Source: Breviolum minutum Mf 1.05b.01 (taxonomy: Eukaryota; Sar; Dinophyceae; Suessiales; Symbiodiniaceae). From it: 64,000 nucleotides of DNA. Positions 44,401 through 54,256 of the stretch are shown here, piece after piece. The translations under genes were made by a program, and so were the position numbers. Below the pieces are notes generated by a model. It was not told the origin of the DNA, did no database searches, and worked only from the letters and a program-made list of their open reading frames with translations. Position 1 is the first letter of the stretch. Each line of letters starts with the position of its first letter. The stretch spans positions 186,001 through 250,000 of the forward strand of contig DF239109.1 of the NCBI GenBank assembly GCA_000507305.1, read 5' to 3'.

Positions 44401-44624
44401 AAAAAGATCACATCTCTTTTAGTTGCTAAACTCGCATCACTTCATCCAGGGTTGTGGTGTTGAAGCCCTTTCTTGGAATTAGAAAGTACAAGTTATAAAG
44501 AACATCTGGGCGCTTTATGAAACATATATCACCCTCAGGCCCTCATTCAGTTTCAGGTTGACGACGACGGCGAGGAAGATGACAGAGACGACAGCCAGAC
44601 GATGGCCACGACGGAGACGACGAC

Positions 44625-44630
<6 letters not shown>
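41477..44630 (+). CDS. multi-exon gene with EFLG module (gene H)
   Basis: Phase-consistent chain: 41477-41592, 41810-41929, 42062-42151, 42864-42930, 43131-43281, 43712-43835, 43952-44017, then an acidic exon from 44557 (VDDDGEEDDRDDSQTMATTE). Tags: TEEVFEEMWKWHQDYEFLGD; YKIFEDSRIIATWHGGSTLG; TNLAAYVCATQSFLPLLRA; QRNITYSKLQNFCQGCLG; MNDHYPRQVLVGEEPKEMLD; TALEHLCQRGIIEKQILATE; HGIFHWGILDVFVDLGSM. The 43131 exon (CCCTTATTCCAG to TG|GTAAGA) and the 43712 exon (33 of 41 third positions G/C) are the strongest; 42062 and 42864 have rival frames. The EFLG module recurs at 46478. No known family. Confidence 0.5.
42221..42451 (+). CDS. 76-codon ORF inside the gene H span
   Basis: MEERGKIPRQAFEYHLAHFA, WHANAPDGHCLVEGYMCTG, IRPNEIIYFGECYFELEV, stop 42449. 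Preceded by AAAGCAGCAG. Composition is protein-like. In gene H it would lie in an intron, so it is either a separate small gene or an alternative exon. Confidence 0.35.
   Translation: MEERGKIPRQAFEYHLAHFAHWKWHANAPDGHCLVEGYMCTGLQDFSPVKMYRLFGYLIRPNEIIYFGECYFELEV
42472..42566. mobile_element. MITE family 2, copy 2
   Basis: TACTGTTGATGGAAAAAATC at the left end and GGATTTCTTCCATCAACAC at the right. Same ends as 1905 and 49616. Sits in a putative intron of gene H. Confidence 0.7.
43319..43450 (+). CDS. skipped or poison-exon candidate
   Basis: MPRKFDEVRGTVFLTCPDGF then DIQSWGLDFAPVVFENLKSI to TGA. It follows GTTTTTCTGGCAG only 33 nt after the 43281 donor, but joining 43281 to 43315 makes TG|A, a stop. 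Coding-like yet incompatible with the upstream frame. Confidence 0.35.
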   Translation: MPRKFDEVRGTVFLTCPDGFKSDIQSWGLDFAPVVFENLKSIL

Positions 44631-44688
<58 letters not shown>

Positions 44689-44733
44689 GTGTGATGCTGA
44701 TGCTGATGCTGATGCTGATGCTGATGCTGATGC

Positions 44734-44795
<62 letters not shown>
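44627..44795. repeat. compound (GAT)n(GCTGAT)n microsatellite
   Basis: Two (GAT)n blocks flank a (GATGCT)n block, with a GGTGT interruption near 44689. The poly-Met, poly-His and poly-Ile ORFs here are artefacts of the triplet. Confidence 0.95.
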
Positions 44796-44804
44796 GTGAT
44801 GCTG

Positions 44805-44963
44805 GTGTTGTCGGTGGTGGTGGCTACCACCCAAAATCCATCGTTCTTGGCTTGCCTTGAGACTGGGGATGGCCTTGGAAACTATAGGAGCCATGTTGCT
44901 GTATACCTCCACCCTTCCCGTTCGAGAATGGTTTGGGTTGTGATGATTTGCTCCGTTCTTTAG
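44805..44963 (+). CDS. possible exon after the microsatellite
   Basis: Plus frame ATTQNPSFLACLETGDGLGN then VAVYLHPSRSRM. The 148-codon minus ORF covers the same stretch. Weak. Confidence 0.25.
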   Translation: MLSVVVATTQNPSFLACLETGDGLGNYRSHVAVYLHPSRSRMVWVVMICSVL

Positions 44964-45175
44964 ATATCTTTGGGATTTCTTATTCTTTTTCACTCGCAAT
45001 CCTTTTCTCTTAGCAGTGACATGTCATTCTGAAGCTTCCCTGTGAAACATCCTTGTCTTATTTTGGCACCCAAGGAAGTGTGCGCATTTTGAGAAGGACT
45101 GTCACCCTGTCACCTTAATGCTTCTCCTAAGGGGAAACTCCCTTTGTTTCCGGGTGACCCTTTTTCTCCGGCCAG

Positions 45176-45352
45176 ATCGTGAAGCAACCGACTCCAATGC
45201 CAAGAATGCCAAGGTCTGACGGAAATTGGGGAGTATCCGCCAAAAAGATGAGACTGAATCAGGGAGCTTTGATTATCCGAACATCATGGTTCAGTGTAAA
45301 AGCACTCAAGCTTTGGAAAGAAAAACGTAAAGCAAACTTGGAGACACTATAG
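45176..45352 (+). CDS. candidate exon, unknown protein
   Basis: CTTTTTCTCCGGCCAG then a 58-codon phase-0 frame: VKQPTPMPRMPRSDGNWGVS, KKMRLNQGALIIRTSWFSVK, LKLWKEKRKANLETL and TAG. A donor at TTCA|GTGTAA (45293) would join in phase to the Cys-rich exon at 45397. A short phase-1 frame (REATDSNAKNAK|GTCTGA) is an alternative. Confidence 0.45.
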   Translation: MVKQPTPMPRMPRSDGNWGVSAKKMRLNQGALIIRTSWFSVKALKLWKEKRKANLETL

Positions 45353-45396
45353 ATTCATCCTAGTTAGACATCTAAATCTTTTTCAAGCGTTGCCAG

Positions 45397-45545
45397 ATCA
45401 GGTTGAGCTTGGATGTGCCAATCCAACCTGTTGGTTTCTCGCCTCACCGAATGATGAAGATGGTGGTTATTGCTGCAAGAAATGCCATTGGCGTCATGTA
45501 CCTCGGATCAACTTGGATGATTCAGCTGTTGGGGTTTTGAAATGA
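45397..45545 (+). CDS. exon with CCKKCHWR Cys-rich module, copy 1
   Basis: CAAGCGTTGCCAG acceptor, phase 1, 48 codons to TGA. Contains GCANPTCWFLASPNDEDGGY followed by CCKKCHWRH, that is C-x4-C-x14-C-C-x2-C. Likely zinc-binding or disulphide module. The same pattern is split over the 48624 and 49244 exons. The C-x4-C ... CCxxC layout recalls Cys-rich domains I know from predicted dinoflagellate proteins (from memory, not checked). Confidence 0.6.
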
Positions 45546-46191
45546 AACCTTTTGGACCCTGGGGTCCCTCCAAACTCTCCAAACTCCAACGTCTCCTTTA
45601 CAAACTTGTGTCAGATGTTTGTCAAACTCCATGTTTCTGGCAGGGGTATACTCAGAAGATGTCATAGGTATAAGTTGAAGTGAAGAACTTTAGGGAGGAT
45701 ATGGCTCCTAACGTCATCACTTAAATATTTTTGCCCAACAGTTGGGGAGGATATAACTCTACAAGCAGAATTGCCACCGATCATCCAGGAAGCACACGAG
45801 GGTTGTGTTGAGACCATCTCATGGCAGACATCATAGAAACCCTGAGAACTTCTTATTTCGAGAGTTTCCGATGAAAAAGTTTGTGAGGGTGAGATAACTA
45901 CCAAAAGGATTCACAAGCGTAATTTGTTTCAGAAGCATTTCAAAATCAGAAGGCTCGCACCAGCAGAACATGTGAAGGGTAGAACTGCTTTTGAAGGTGG
46001 CAAAAATCAATTGAGACTCCAATGACTTGATGGTGAAAACCATGTTTGTCATTTCTTAGGTCTAGCTAGTCCAGACCAACCAACACCAATAGTTGGCACC
46101 AAAGCAATTCGATGGGCTCGAATGATTTTCCTTGGTGGTGTTGAGCCACTGTAACTTTTACAAACAAGCAGGTACTCGATTTTTTCTGCAG

Positions 46192-46338
46192 AAAAAGCTT
46201 CTAGCGACTGAGGGCTGGACACTTAAATGTACTAATAGGTCCAAACTCATCAAGATGCTCTTCTTACATCGTTTCAGACCTACATATTCTGCGAAGCTTC
46301 TTTTTTTTCCTCCTGATCAAAAAGGTCTTGCCCATTGA
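46192..46338 (+). CDS. candidate exon, basic
   Basis: ATTTTTTCTGCAG then KKLLATEGWTLKCTNRSKLI, KMLFLHRFRPTYSAKLLFFP, ending DQKGLAH and TGA. Entry phase 0. Unrecognised. Confidence 0.45.
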   Translation, partial: KKLLATEGWTLKCTNRSKLIKMLFLHRFRPTYSAKLLFFPPDQKGLAH

Positions 46339-46477
46339 TTGAACTTTTTCTCCCATTTCTTTCAATGTTTGAAAGCCGAAAAATGGAGATCTTTTAAACA
46401 GGTCATCAAAGTTTTCATTCAAGTCTGTGGTGTTTTCCTCTGAACATTGGACTCCGATGAGCATTGTTTTGTTTCAG

Positions 46478-46669
46478 GTCTCTGGTGAAAAGTGGGGCAA
46501 AAATCATGACAAGGTGGGATTGTCGACGAAACAAAAAGATCTGATCCGAAACAGAGAAATCTTTCGAATGTGGAAGGAAAATGGCGATTTTGAATTTCTT
46601 GGTGTTGCTGGCTCATGGAAATGGTCAGATAGGCTCCAGTCGGGGATTGACAAAAGCTATAGTCAGTAG
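46478..46669 (+). CDS. exon with EFLG module, copy 2
   Basis: TTTTGTTTCAG acceptor, 63 codons in phase 0 to TAG: EKWGKNHDKVGLSTKQKDLI, NREIFRMWKENGDFEFLGVA, GSWKWSDRLQSGIDKSYSQ. DL..E-I-F.MWK..DFEFLG matches the DL..E-V-F..MWK...DYEFLG of the 41477 exon, which supports both frames. Function unknown. Confidence 0.55.
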   Translation, partial: VSGEKWGKNHDKVGLSTKQKDLIRNREIFRMWKENGDFEFLGVAGSWKWSDRLQSGIDKSYSQ

Positions 46670-47483
46670 CCAATGATTGAAAAGAAAATCACCTCCCAAC
46701 CGTGTTGCGTCAAGTCTTGTGAGAGTCACAGTCAGGAGGGTCATGTTCCTACCGATTCGCGGTGCTTACTACATTTGGTCAGGGCACAGATTCATAAGGC
46801 TAGCGACTAAATGTTTGTGGTTGAATGGGTCGTAAGCATTCAAGCTCACTGAGCTACGGGGCAAGTTACGTGTTTATATACTGGGAAAGAGAAAGGGTCA
46901 GCTTTTTGAAGGTCTCAAATGGCTTGGTGAGCAAGGCATTGTTTTCAAGATGCCTCTTTTGTGGTCGTTGATGCGGGGGTTTTAATCGATGATTACATTC
47001 GAAAAGGATGATTGAAGAGGATCTGGACCCGCACACTATACGGCTGTCCTCGTTGTTAGACTTGAATCGTTTTGGCTAAAGGCATTTGGGTGCATTTAGT
47101 CAATTAAATTGCATTGTATTGACCAAGTCCATGAAATGTCTTGTTTGTTTGCGTCCACTGAATGCTACTGGATATATTGCTTGACAGCACATTGTGTAGT
47201 TTCTTGAACCTCATTCACTTGTCTTTCTCAATATACTTTGTTCACTCATGACACCAGATTGAATGTTTTATAGCTGTTGTTATAACAAGACTTAAAACTT
47301 CATCATCGAGAATGTAGTCGAATTTTTTACAACTGTCATGGCTCATAAAGTTGCTTGGTTCATTGGTGTTGCTGGCTGTGCTCTGCGTTCCCAACCTTTA
47401 GGTGCTTCCCTCCCCGTTGGGAATCCAAAACCCAAAAGCGTGGTACGGACTGAAAGCCTGCTGTTTCTTGCTTGCACCATCAG

Positions 47484-47636
47484 GAGTGTGGCAAAGCTCC
47501 TATGTCAAAAGATACTCCCAGAGCTCCAGCAAGGACGCCAAAAGAACCCTATTCATTTGAGGACTCCGGCAGGGATGAGTTGAATTTGGGGTGGGAGGAT
47601 ATCCTTTCAAACGAAATGGGCCATGAAAGTGACTAG
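47484..47636 (+). CDS. acidic candidate terminal exon
   Basis: TTGCACCATCAG then ECGKAPMSKDTPRAPARTPK, EPYSFEDSGRDELNLGWEDI, LSNEMGHESD and TAG. 50 codons, polar and disordered-looking. Marks a likely gene 3' end before the 47935 exon. Confidence 0.5.
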   Translation, partial: ECGKAPMSKDTPRAPARTPKEPYSFEDSGRDELNLGWEDILSNEMGHESD

Positions 47637-47934
47637 GATGCTTGCAAGAATGAGGAGTGACGAGGTGTTGCAGAAATTTAAGCAATCCGCAATCTGCCTT
47701 TTTGCATTTCAAACTGAACTGGCACTTGTTGGGATTATACCAGGTTACAGGTTCTAAATAGTGAATACAATTTGTGTTTCATCCATCCATTTGTTGAGAA
47801 CAACTTGCCACTTTGCATGTTGGTAATGCAGCTCCTTGAGACTGCCACTTAGTCATCACTGCTTTTTTTCGGAAGATTCGTTACTGATACATCTTTATAA
47901 ATTGGAGAATTCCTTTCACTTGTTCTTCTCCAAG

Positions 47935-49309
47935 AAAGTGCTGGAAAGCCTTTCTTTACCAACGGGAAATTCATGGAAAACAACCAGGACTCCCAGGATT
48001 GGAAGTCAAACACATGCAGCACGGCCTCCGCACCTCCTGCGCCCAAAGGCCGGACGTCGATGTTGCTTAGGAGGTTCTTTGAGATGCAGTACGAAAGAAT
48101 GGCGTTTAAAAAGGTATTAAACCCCAAAAAACGGATGATTAGAATGATATACATTTGAAAATGATTGGACCTACTGTTTTTGCAAATCTCCTAATTTTTG
48201 TAGACCTGCCATAATCTCGAGAATTCAGAGATGAGTGTCTCCAAAACGCCTCCGGTTTGTCACCAACTTTGGGGAGGAAAAAACAAAAGAGTTGAAACTT
48301 GGAACTATGATTTCAGTGGGGATCTGGTTTGAAAATTTCAATCTTTGGCGAAATTTCCCACAGTTTTTCCATATCAGGACCTAGAGGTCCAACTGAAACA
48401 TAGCGTTTCTGATGGTTGGAATCCTGCGCTAGAAAGCTTTCAACGACTGAAGCTATCAACAAATGGAGCTGTTGGGATACGGGCAACTTCCGGATTAGAA
48501 ACACAATCCTTTTTCAGAAAAAAGAACATAAAAGAGAGAGAGAGAGGCCCTCAAAAAACTGGTCAATTCACCTTCCCCCCCAACAAAAAAAATACTTTTT
48601 TGGGGGGCCGCTCTTCCGCACAGATGTCACCGTCAGGCATTGTGGTGAATCCCCTGTTCCGGAGTGGATTTCTCTGTGCACATCCATTGTGCCAGTACGT
48701 GGCAAGTTCTGAATTTCAGAAGTTGTGATGTGGTGACATGCGATCTACCCCTGGGGAAAAGACTTTTTTTTTCAGAATTGGCATCATGAGATGTTAAGTT
48801 CATTGCAAGTCAAGGAGAATCCAGGGTGTTGTGCGATTTCTATGTTTGGAAGAAGGGTGTGGTTTTAGCAGACATGCTTTCTCTTCATACCAACTTAGAA
48901 GGCGGCAAAAAAGCTGGTTCAATGAGTTTTTGTTGACCTCCTGTTTTGGTGCAGTCTTTTTTCACCCCTTTAGTCAACTGACTTCTTTGGCTTAATAACT
49001 GCAGTTCAATCAATACCTAGCATTGCCCACCGAAGATTGAGTGATTCAATGCGAGTATTATCCAAGTCCTTCCAGTTGGTGTATGAAAGTTTCAATTTAG
49101 TTGGATGGTTTGTGCCAACTTGAACAAAAACTGAGTAGATGATCCAGTCATTTTTCAAAAATCCAACTATCAACTACCAACTTCCAAGACATGCCACCAA
49201 ACCGCGGTGAAATTTTCCCAAGCCATTCAGGTGGTTAGCCAAGATGCAGCCGATGGAAATTTTTGCTGTAAGAAGTGCCATTGGCGTTTTGCCAGTGGAT
49301 GCAAAGGCG
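47935..49309 (+). CDS. four-exon segment with CCKKCHWR module, copy 2 (gene I)
   Basis: Exons 47935-48113, 48378-48470, 48624-48705 and 49244-49309 join in phase (about 139 residues). Tags: KFMENNQDSQDWKSNTCSTA; PPAPKGRTSMLLRRFFEMQY; LKHSVSDGWNPALESFQRLK; FRSGFLCAHPLCQYVA; AADGNFCCKKCHWRFASGCK. The last two exons reconstitute the C-x4-C ... DG-x-FCCKKCHWR pattern of 45397, which fixes frames and splice points in this part: VA|GTTCTG donor and TTAGCCAAG acceptor. Signals elsewhere are good (TTCTTCTCCAAG, AAG|GTATTA, CATATCAG, GGCG|GTAAGA). 3' end open. Confidence 0.55.
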
Positions 49310-49860
49310 GTAAGAAGAACCTTTGAGTGACATACCCTCCAGGGAACTACGGAACTACCCATTCCAAAAGTACTTTTGAAGATGATTTTCCCTTTTCCCA
49401 AGGTGGGGATATGTTAGTTCCCTAAAGAATAATTTGTTTCCAGGTGGATTTTTTCAATGTTCCCCTTTTCTTCAAAAGATGGCAAATGTTTTTGTTGCTG
49501 CATTTTCTGCGAGAGAATGATGGGTGAGAAAAGCATTTGGATTCGGTAGAAGAAACACATATATCCAGGAAGGCAACAAATGCTTTGGGAGTATCACCAT
49601 TGTGGAAAACGGTGCTACTGTTGATGGAAGAAATCCTGCTAGAATGTTTGAAACCTTGTAGATAATGGGATAAACTACCTATCAGCTGATGCGGGATTTC
49701 TTCCATCAACAGTATTTTTTTCAGAATCAAAAAAAAATCCTTCAGACTTCAGACCAACGAACATTTGAGGAGTAATCGGATCCATCTGGGGAGTTGAGGC
49801 GCCCAAAGTCCTCTAAATCCTAGGCATAGAAGTCTGAGGATGACGTTATTTTTTTTGCAG
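49310..49860. other. no exon; MITE-bearing intron or spacer
   Basis: Follows the GGCG|GTAAGA donor. Holds MITE family 2 copy 3 and no other supported feature. Confidence 0.4.
49616..49714. mobile_element. MITE family 2, copy 3 (best preserved)
   Basis: Perfect terminal inverted repeat of at least 18 bp: TACTGTTGATGGAAGAAATC and GATTTCTTCCATCAACAGTA. 99 bp in total. No clear target duplication. Confidence 0.85.
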
Positions 49861-50008
49861 GAATCCCAATGCGAAGACGTTTTCTGAGACGTCAGGCATA
49901 ATTTCTGGAATTCACCTCAGGGTTCGCAAAGCATTCTTTCCCTTCTTTCACTTGTTGCATTGTGGGAGAAATGTTGAGAAATCTCGAGGATTTACAAATA
50001 TGAACTGA
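49861..50008 (+). CDS. candidate terminal exon
   Basis: ATTTTTTTTGCAG then NPNAKTFSETSGIISGIHLR, VRKAFFPFFHLLHCGRNVEK, SRGFTNMN and TGA (phase 2). The phase-1 frame, which would fit the 49309 donor, is short and Arg-rich (IPMRRRFLRRQA). Confidence 0.4.
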
Positions 50009-50176
50009 CATCCCGACATTCCACAAATACTGTGCTAGGTTTTAATTTCTTTTGGGCACTAGGAGTTTTCACGAAGATGAAGACAAAGACCGGGGTTAGC
50101 AGTTTCAAATATTTTCCTATTTATTTTCCCATGCGTTGAAACTACCATTGAAGGATCACCGCTTTTTCATATGTAG

Positions 50177-50359
50177 AAAAGGATGCCAACAATTAACCAG
50201 TCCTCTCCGCACATGTGCCTTGCAACAGCCTCAAGCAACGGGAACCTGCTGAGGAAACACAATGCTGGCTGCTTGAAGAAGTTTGCAGAGGATGGTGCAG
50301 CACGTGCCAATGTTCGACCACCTGCTGATCCATATCCAGTCGATGAAACTGAAGTCTGA
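50177..50359 (+). CDS. candidate terminal exon, unknown protein
   Basis: TTTTTCATATGTAG then RMPTINQSSPHMCLATASSN, LLRKHNAGCLKKFAEDGAAR, NVRPPADPYPVDETEV and TGA. 60 codons, phase 0. Strong composition. The only overlapping minus ORF is weaker. Confidence 0.5.
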   Translation, partial: KRMPTINQSSPHMCLATASSNGNLLRKHNAGCLKKFAEDGAARANVRPPADPYPVDETEV

Positions 50360-50488
50360 GATCAATGGTCACCTTTCTGTGCAATGATCCAATGGTTTGA
50401 AACAACAAAGGTGATGATTCTGGGACAATGAAGAATGACGTTTCAATCCTTTGGTGATTTGAAATCACCACACCTGCACATCAACAAG

Positions 50489-50607
50489 AAAGGACATGGC
50501 TTGGACCGGCAGGTAGGACGAGGACCACAGAAGACGCGGCCGTGATCCAGCAACGTGAGCGAGGACGACAACGTGGTGAGCTGCAGGGGGTGAAGCGACG
50601 GTGGTGA
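50489..50607 (+). CDS. candidate terminal exon, Arg/Gln-rich
   Basis: TCAACAAG then WLGPAGRTRTTEDAAVIQQR, ERGRQRGELQGVKRRW and TGA (phase 1). The frame is open back to 50460. High G/C third positions. Confidence 0.4.
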
Positions 50608-50855
50608 AGCATCGGAGCGTGCTGAAAAGAAGGGCAGTCCAAATGGCTTGGGTTTTATTACATTATCCTAACTATCCTATCCTCAGGTCCACTGAAATCT
50701 ACCTTAACAAATATAGAGGATGTGAAATCCTTTAAAGAGCCCGTGTCACCTATCAAATCTACAATTCATCGCACAAGTGTCACATTTTGGGTCAATCATT
50801 AGGAACTTGCCCATTCCGCACTAGAGAAACCTGGTTGGATTTCGGGTTCACCCAG

Positions 50856-50970
50856 AAATTTTTCTGTATCCGGCTTAAGCCATCGGCGGCTAGACGACTT
50901 CAATTTTCGCCGTCCATAATCATGGTTCAGATGGAAATGATGCCATTACAAAGACAAAACAGTTTCGGAG
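50856..50970 (+). CDS. candidate exon, unknown protein
   Basis: GGGTTCACCCAG to GGAG|GTACCC: KFFCIRLKPSAARRLQFSPS then MVQMEMMPLQRQNSF. Phase 0 in, 1 out. The same frame is open back to 50787. Confidence 0.45.
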
Positions 50971-51045
50971 GTACCCATTTTCCACTTGCATGATATTTGA
51001 GGAAAGAGTAGTTTAAGACCGGGAATCCTCCTAAGGTGCATGCAG

Positions 51046-51138
51046 GTGAAATCTAGAAATGATGCACCTCCCGTGCTCGAAGGCAACCTGATAAGGAAAT
51101 CTGTTCAAGTCTTCGAGCATGATCTCTGTGGTCAGTGA
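51046..51138 (+). CDS. candidate terminal exon
   Basis: GGTGCATGCAG then RNDAPPVLEGNLIRKSVQVF, EHDLCGQ and TGA. Phase 0, 30 codons. Confidence 0.45.
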   Translation: MKSRNDAPPVLEGNLIRKSVQVFEHDLCGQ

Positions 51139-51702
51139 ATGACTCGCTTCAGCCGTGAAGACCCAATCCCCCCAATAAACCCCAAACCCAAGTGCAAATT
51201 TATTAAATTGCTAGAATTCTGGATCGCTTCAGTTTGAAGCAAAAATCTTCCATTGCAAGGATCATTGAATCGATTTTTTTGAACAGCATATCAACTTGAA
51301 AATGGGACTTTTTTCACTCCCACTCCCACGACCATTCTGAGGCTTGTGGTGCAGTTTTCGATCACACCAGGAGTGGAAAATGCTCATGTTGCTGAGGGGT
51401 TCCGGTCGTGGGTGGTCATGGCAAAATAGGTGTGTTTTGGTGGGTGTTTATGATGTGTACTGGAGGAATGTAGTCCAGGTGTTTTGTGGATAATATCTGC
51501 TTCTGAAGTAATTTCAACAGTTATTTTAGATGTCACCTTTGCTCGAGGATTAGCCGATTGCATAGTGAGTTGAAGGGACAAACAGAAGCTTTCAAGCTGA
51601 CTTTAAACCATAGGGGTATGCCTCTTTGAGCTACTTAAAGTATATGCTAAACGTCATCATGTGTCATTGCTATGTTGCCACTTGACCAACAAACGCCCCC
51701 AG

Positions 51703-51861
51703 GACAACGCAGAGCAACAGGACGGCCTGGCAGCCCAGAGAGTCTTACACACCAGTGGCGGAGCCTATGCAGAAAATACATTGATGTTGTGGATTCCGAC
51801 ATGTACTTTGTTCCAATATTTTCTGCAGATTTCCGTGGGCTTCTTATCCCACAAACTTATG
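51703..51861 (+). CDS. candidate exon, unknown protein
   Basis: AAACGCCCCCAG to ATG|GTAGGA. Phase 0 both ends, 53 codons: DNAEQQDGLAAQRVLHTSGG, TLMLWIPTCTLFQYFLQISV, GFLSHKLM. Second half hydrophobic, possibly a membrane helix. A competing frame starts at 51672. Confidence 0.45.
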
Positions 51862-52416
51862 GTAGGAGTTGATATGGAAGAGAGTGATCTACATTGTATA
51901 CATTCACACACTGTATGATTTCCCTGCATTGGACTTTACTGGGTTCCCTGGATTGAACAGTGACGGGGTTGTGGCCGCATGCGGTTCCAGTAGGGAAGTT
52001 TGATAAGCTCCTTTCCAAGCTTTAGTAGTAAACCCAAGTCAATTACTCTGCATGAATTTTCTCGTGGTGTTAGCTGACCACACTGGAATTTGTTGTTTCA
52101 GTAGAGGCTTCAAGTCAGGTTTATGAAGGGAAAATTACATTGGGCCACAGTCCTCAGGTTCTTATGTTAGACGGGCCGCTGAGCTTCCCAACTTCCTTTT
52201 GAATCGTTTGTAAAAGACGACTCCTATTCGAGAAAATCCCTGAATTATGTTGAAGTTTTTTAAGTTTGATGTTCCTTCATCATTAACATTGCTTTTCCTC
52301 AGATACTTCTGAAGTTGTACGTGGAAACTCCAAACAAAAAGATATCGTAACGTATCTTTTTTTCCATCCTTGGAACCTCTGTGTTTGGGGCGATGTCTTC
52401 GTTAAATCACTCCAAA

Positions 52417-52515
52417 GGCCGTCACCGAGCAACAGCGAAAGATCATTGGACCGCCCGGAAACAAAACGCACGACTGGAGAGAGATGAGGTCCCCTCACAC
52501 CGTAGAGTCTAATTG
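52417..52515 (+). CDS. candidate exon, several frames open
   Basis: CACTCCAAAG then AVTEQQRKIIGPPGNKTHDW, REMRSPHTVESN and TGA, with the best third-position bias. Another frame from ATG 52393 (RATAKDHWTARKQNARLERD) could be a first exon ending at GAG|GTCCCC. Confidence 0.4.
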
Positions 52516-52865
52516 AATCCTGCATTTTTACATAGAAATATGGATACTATTCATACATCTGAAAAATTCCCAACGTCACAGCATGGTGTTGGAATTATTA
52601 TGTTGACATTTTGAGGATTCCATTTTTTTTGTTTCGTTGGGGGATGACCACTCCCCAAAAGAAACATAACCCGTGGCACACTTGCTTAATGGTTTTTCTG
52701 GATCCTTTTGCCCAAGAAATGGTTTGATGATGAAACCATCAATGTCCAGACCGCAGTCATAATAGCGCAAATAAAATGGGCGATTTCATAGGCTTTTCTC
52801 CAACTTTTGGCTGAAACATTTTCAGATCACTAAGTAGACTTGGGGTACCCTGATCATCCAAGTAG

Positions 52866-53427
52866 TCGATCTGAATCTCCAACTGAAACCGGTCGCACTG
52901 AATTCTGGGTAAGTGGGGAGTCGAAGATGAAATTGTGTAGTCGGAATGGTGAAACTTAGGAATATGCTTAACTCAGGTTGATTTTATTGTTTGAATATCT
53001 AAGTCAAAATGCTAGCTGTTCAATCTCAACTTGTGGATCCTTTTTTACCAATACAGATCACCATTCACTCCCAAAGCCGGAAGTTGAACTTTCAACATGA
53101 ACCATGGGAAATTTCAGTTTCCGGGGTCCACCCAATGCATGAAAGTATTTTGTCATCAAGTAAGTAGAAACAGATGGGAAATAGGGACTGTTAGCAGATT
53201 GTTGAGGATGTTTGAGTGAGTCTCATCGTTTGTATCGTAGTTTTCACCTTGGCAGGTCTCCAATGAGGTGATGAAGGAATGAACCTTAAGCATCGCATTG
53301 GTCTATTTGATTTTTTGCGGGGCTGATGAATTCCCAATCGGCAGGACAGTACGAGAAAGCCTTGAAGGCAGGTCTTGGCGGTGTTGGCTGGACTGAAGCA
53401 GCTGATTTGGAAGTTGAGAAGCGATGA
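52866..53427 (+). CDS. three-exon 3' gene model, 75 aa shown
   Basis: Exons 52866-52908 (RSESPTETGRTEFW|GTAAGT), 53057-53159 (ITIHSQSRKLNFQHEPWEIS, VHPMHESILSS, donor A|GTAAGT) and 53345-53427 (QYEKALKAGLGGVGWTEAAD, LEVEKR, stop). All junctions agree in phase, and acceptors AATACAG and AATCGGCAG are clean. Start lies upstream. Unrecognised, soluble. Confidence 0.55.
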
Positions 53428-54256
53428 TTCCTTCCCCAAAAAAGCGGGACGGCATGACTTAGACAGTATCATCTACTCCCGCGTAAAATGGTCGGACAAG
53501 AAATTAGAATCTTAAAGATGCTACCCTTCTCCAAGACTCCAAGGTTTTTGCCAAGTTTCAAAAAAAAACATTTACCACCTTGTGTTTAATTGTTTGGTAA
53601 ACGAACAGAGCAATAGCAATGTTATACATTAGGCTACTGCCTTGGAAATTTCAAAAAAAAATGTTGACATGTTTGAACCCCATATTAGCAAACCCGTCTT
53701 ATGTAAAATTGCATAAACCTAGAGTTGCCGTTGTTTTGTTGCGAAATCTTGAGGCAGTTTGAGAGTCGCATCAACAACCAACCCTCCCTGTGTTAATGTC
53801 AACTATGTGAATCCGATCTCCGATAATCTAAAGCACAGCTCAATACCTGTGTAGTTGATAGTGATTTAGGTTCTTGGTGTGTAAGAAGTCCGTATGAAAA
53901 AATCTACTGGCAATGTGCTTGGAGTAACACCACACACCACGCAGAACCATTAACAAATCATTGACCGAATTGAATATTTGCAAGAAATTTTGTGTGATTT
54001 GTTCTTCCACATTGAGGAATAGGAAGAATCACATGTGCCGAGTTTCTTCATTTTTTGGCCTTTAAAACTCTCAGGCGTTTCATGATGGAGACATGGCAAA
54101 GTGTATCCAAATTGTCGGGATGCTCAACAAAGATGGGTTTTTCCAAGCCCTGTTGGGCAAATAAGAAAAAGGAAGTAAATGATGGTTGAGGAAGAATCTT
54201 CCCATTGGATCAACTCTTCTCGTGAATTTTGGTTCATGAATTGTGAACCCAAGCAG
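53428..54256. other. no supported gene
   Basis: Likely intergenic DNA after the stop at 53425. AT-leaning, no repeats seen. Confidence 0.4.

Noticed and set aside
44553..44999. Poly-His/poly-Ile minus ORF and poly-Met plus ORF
   Set aside because: Products of the GAT/GCTGAT microsatellite.
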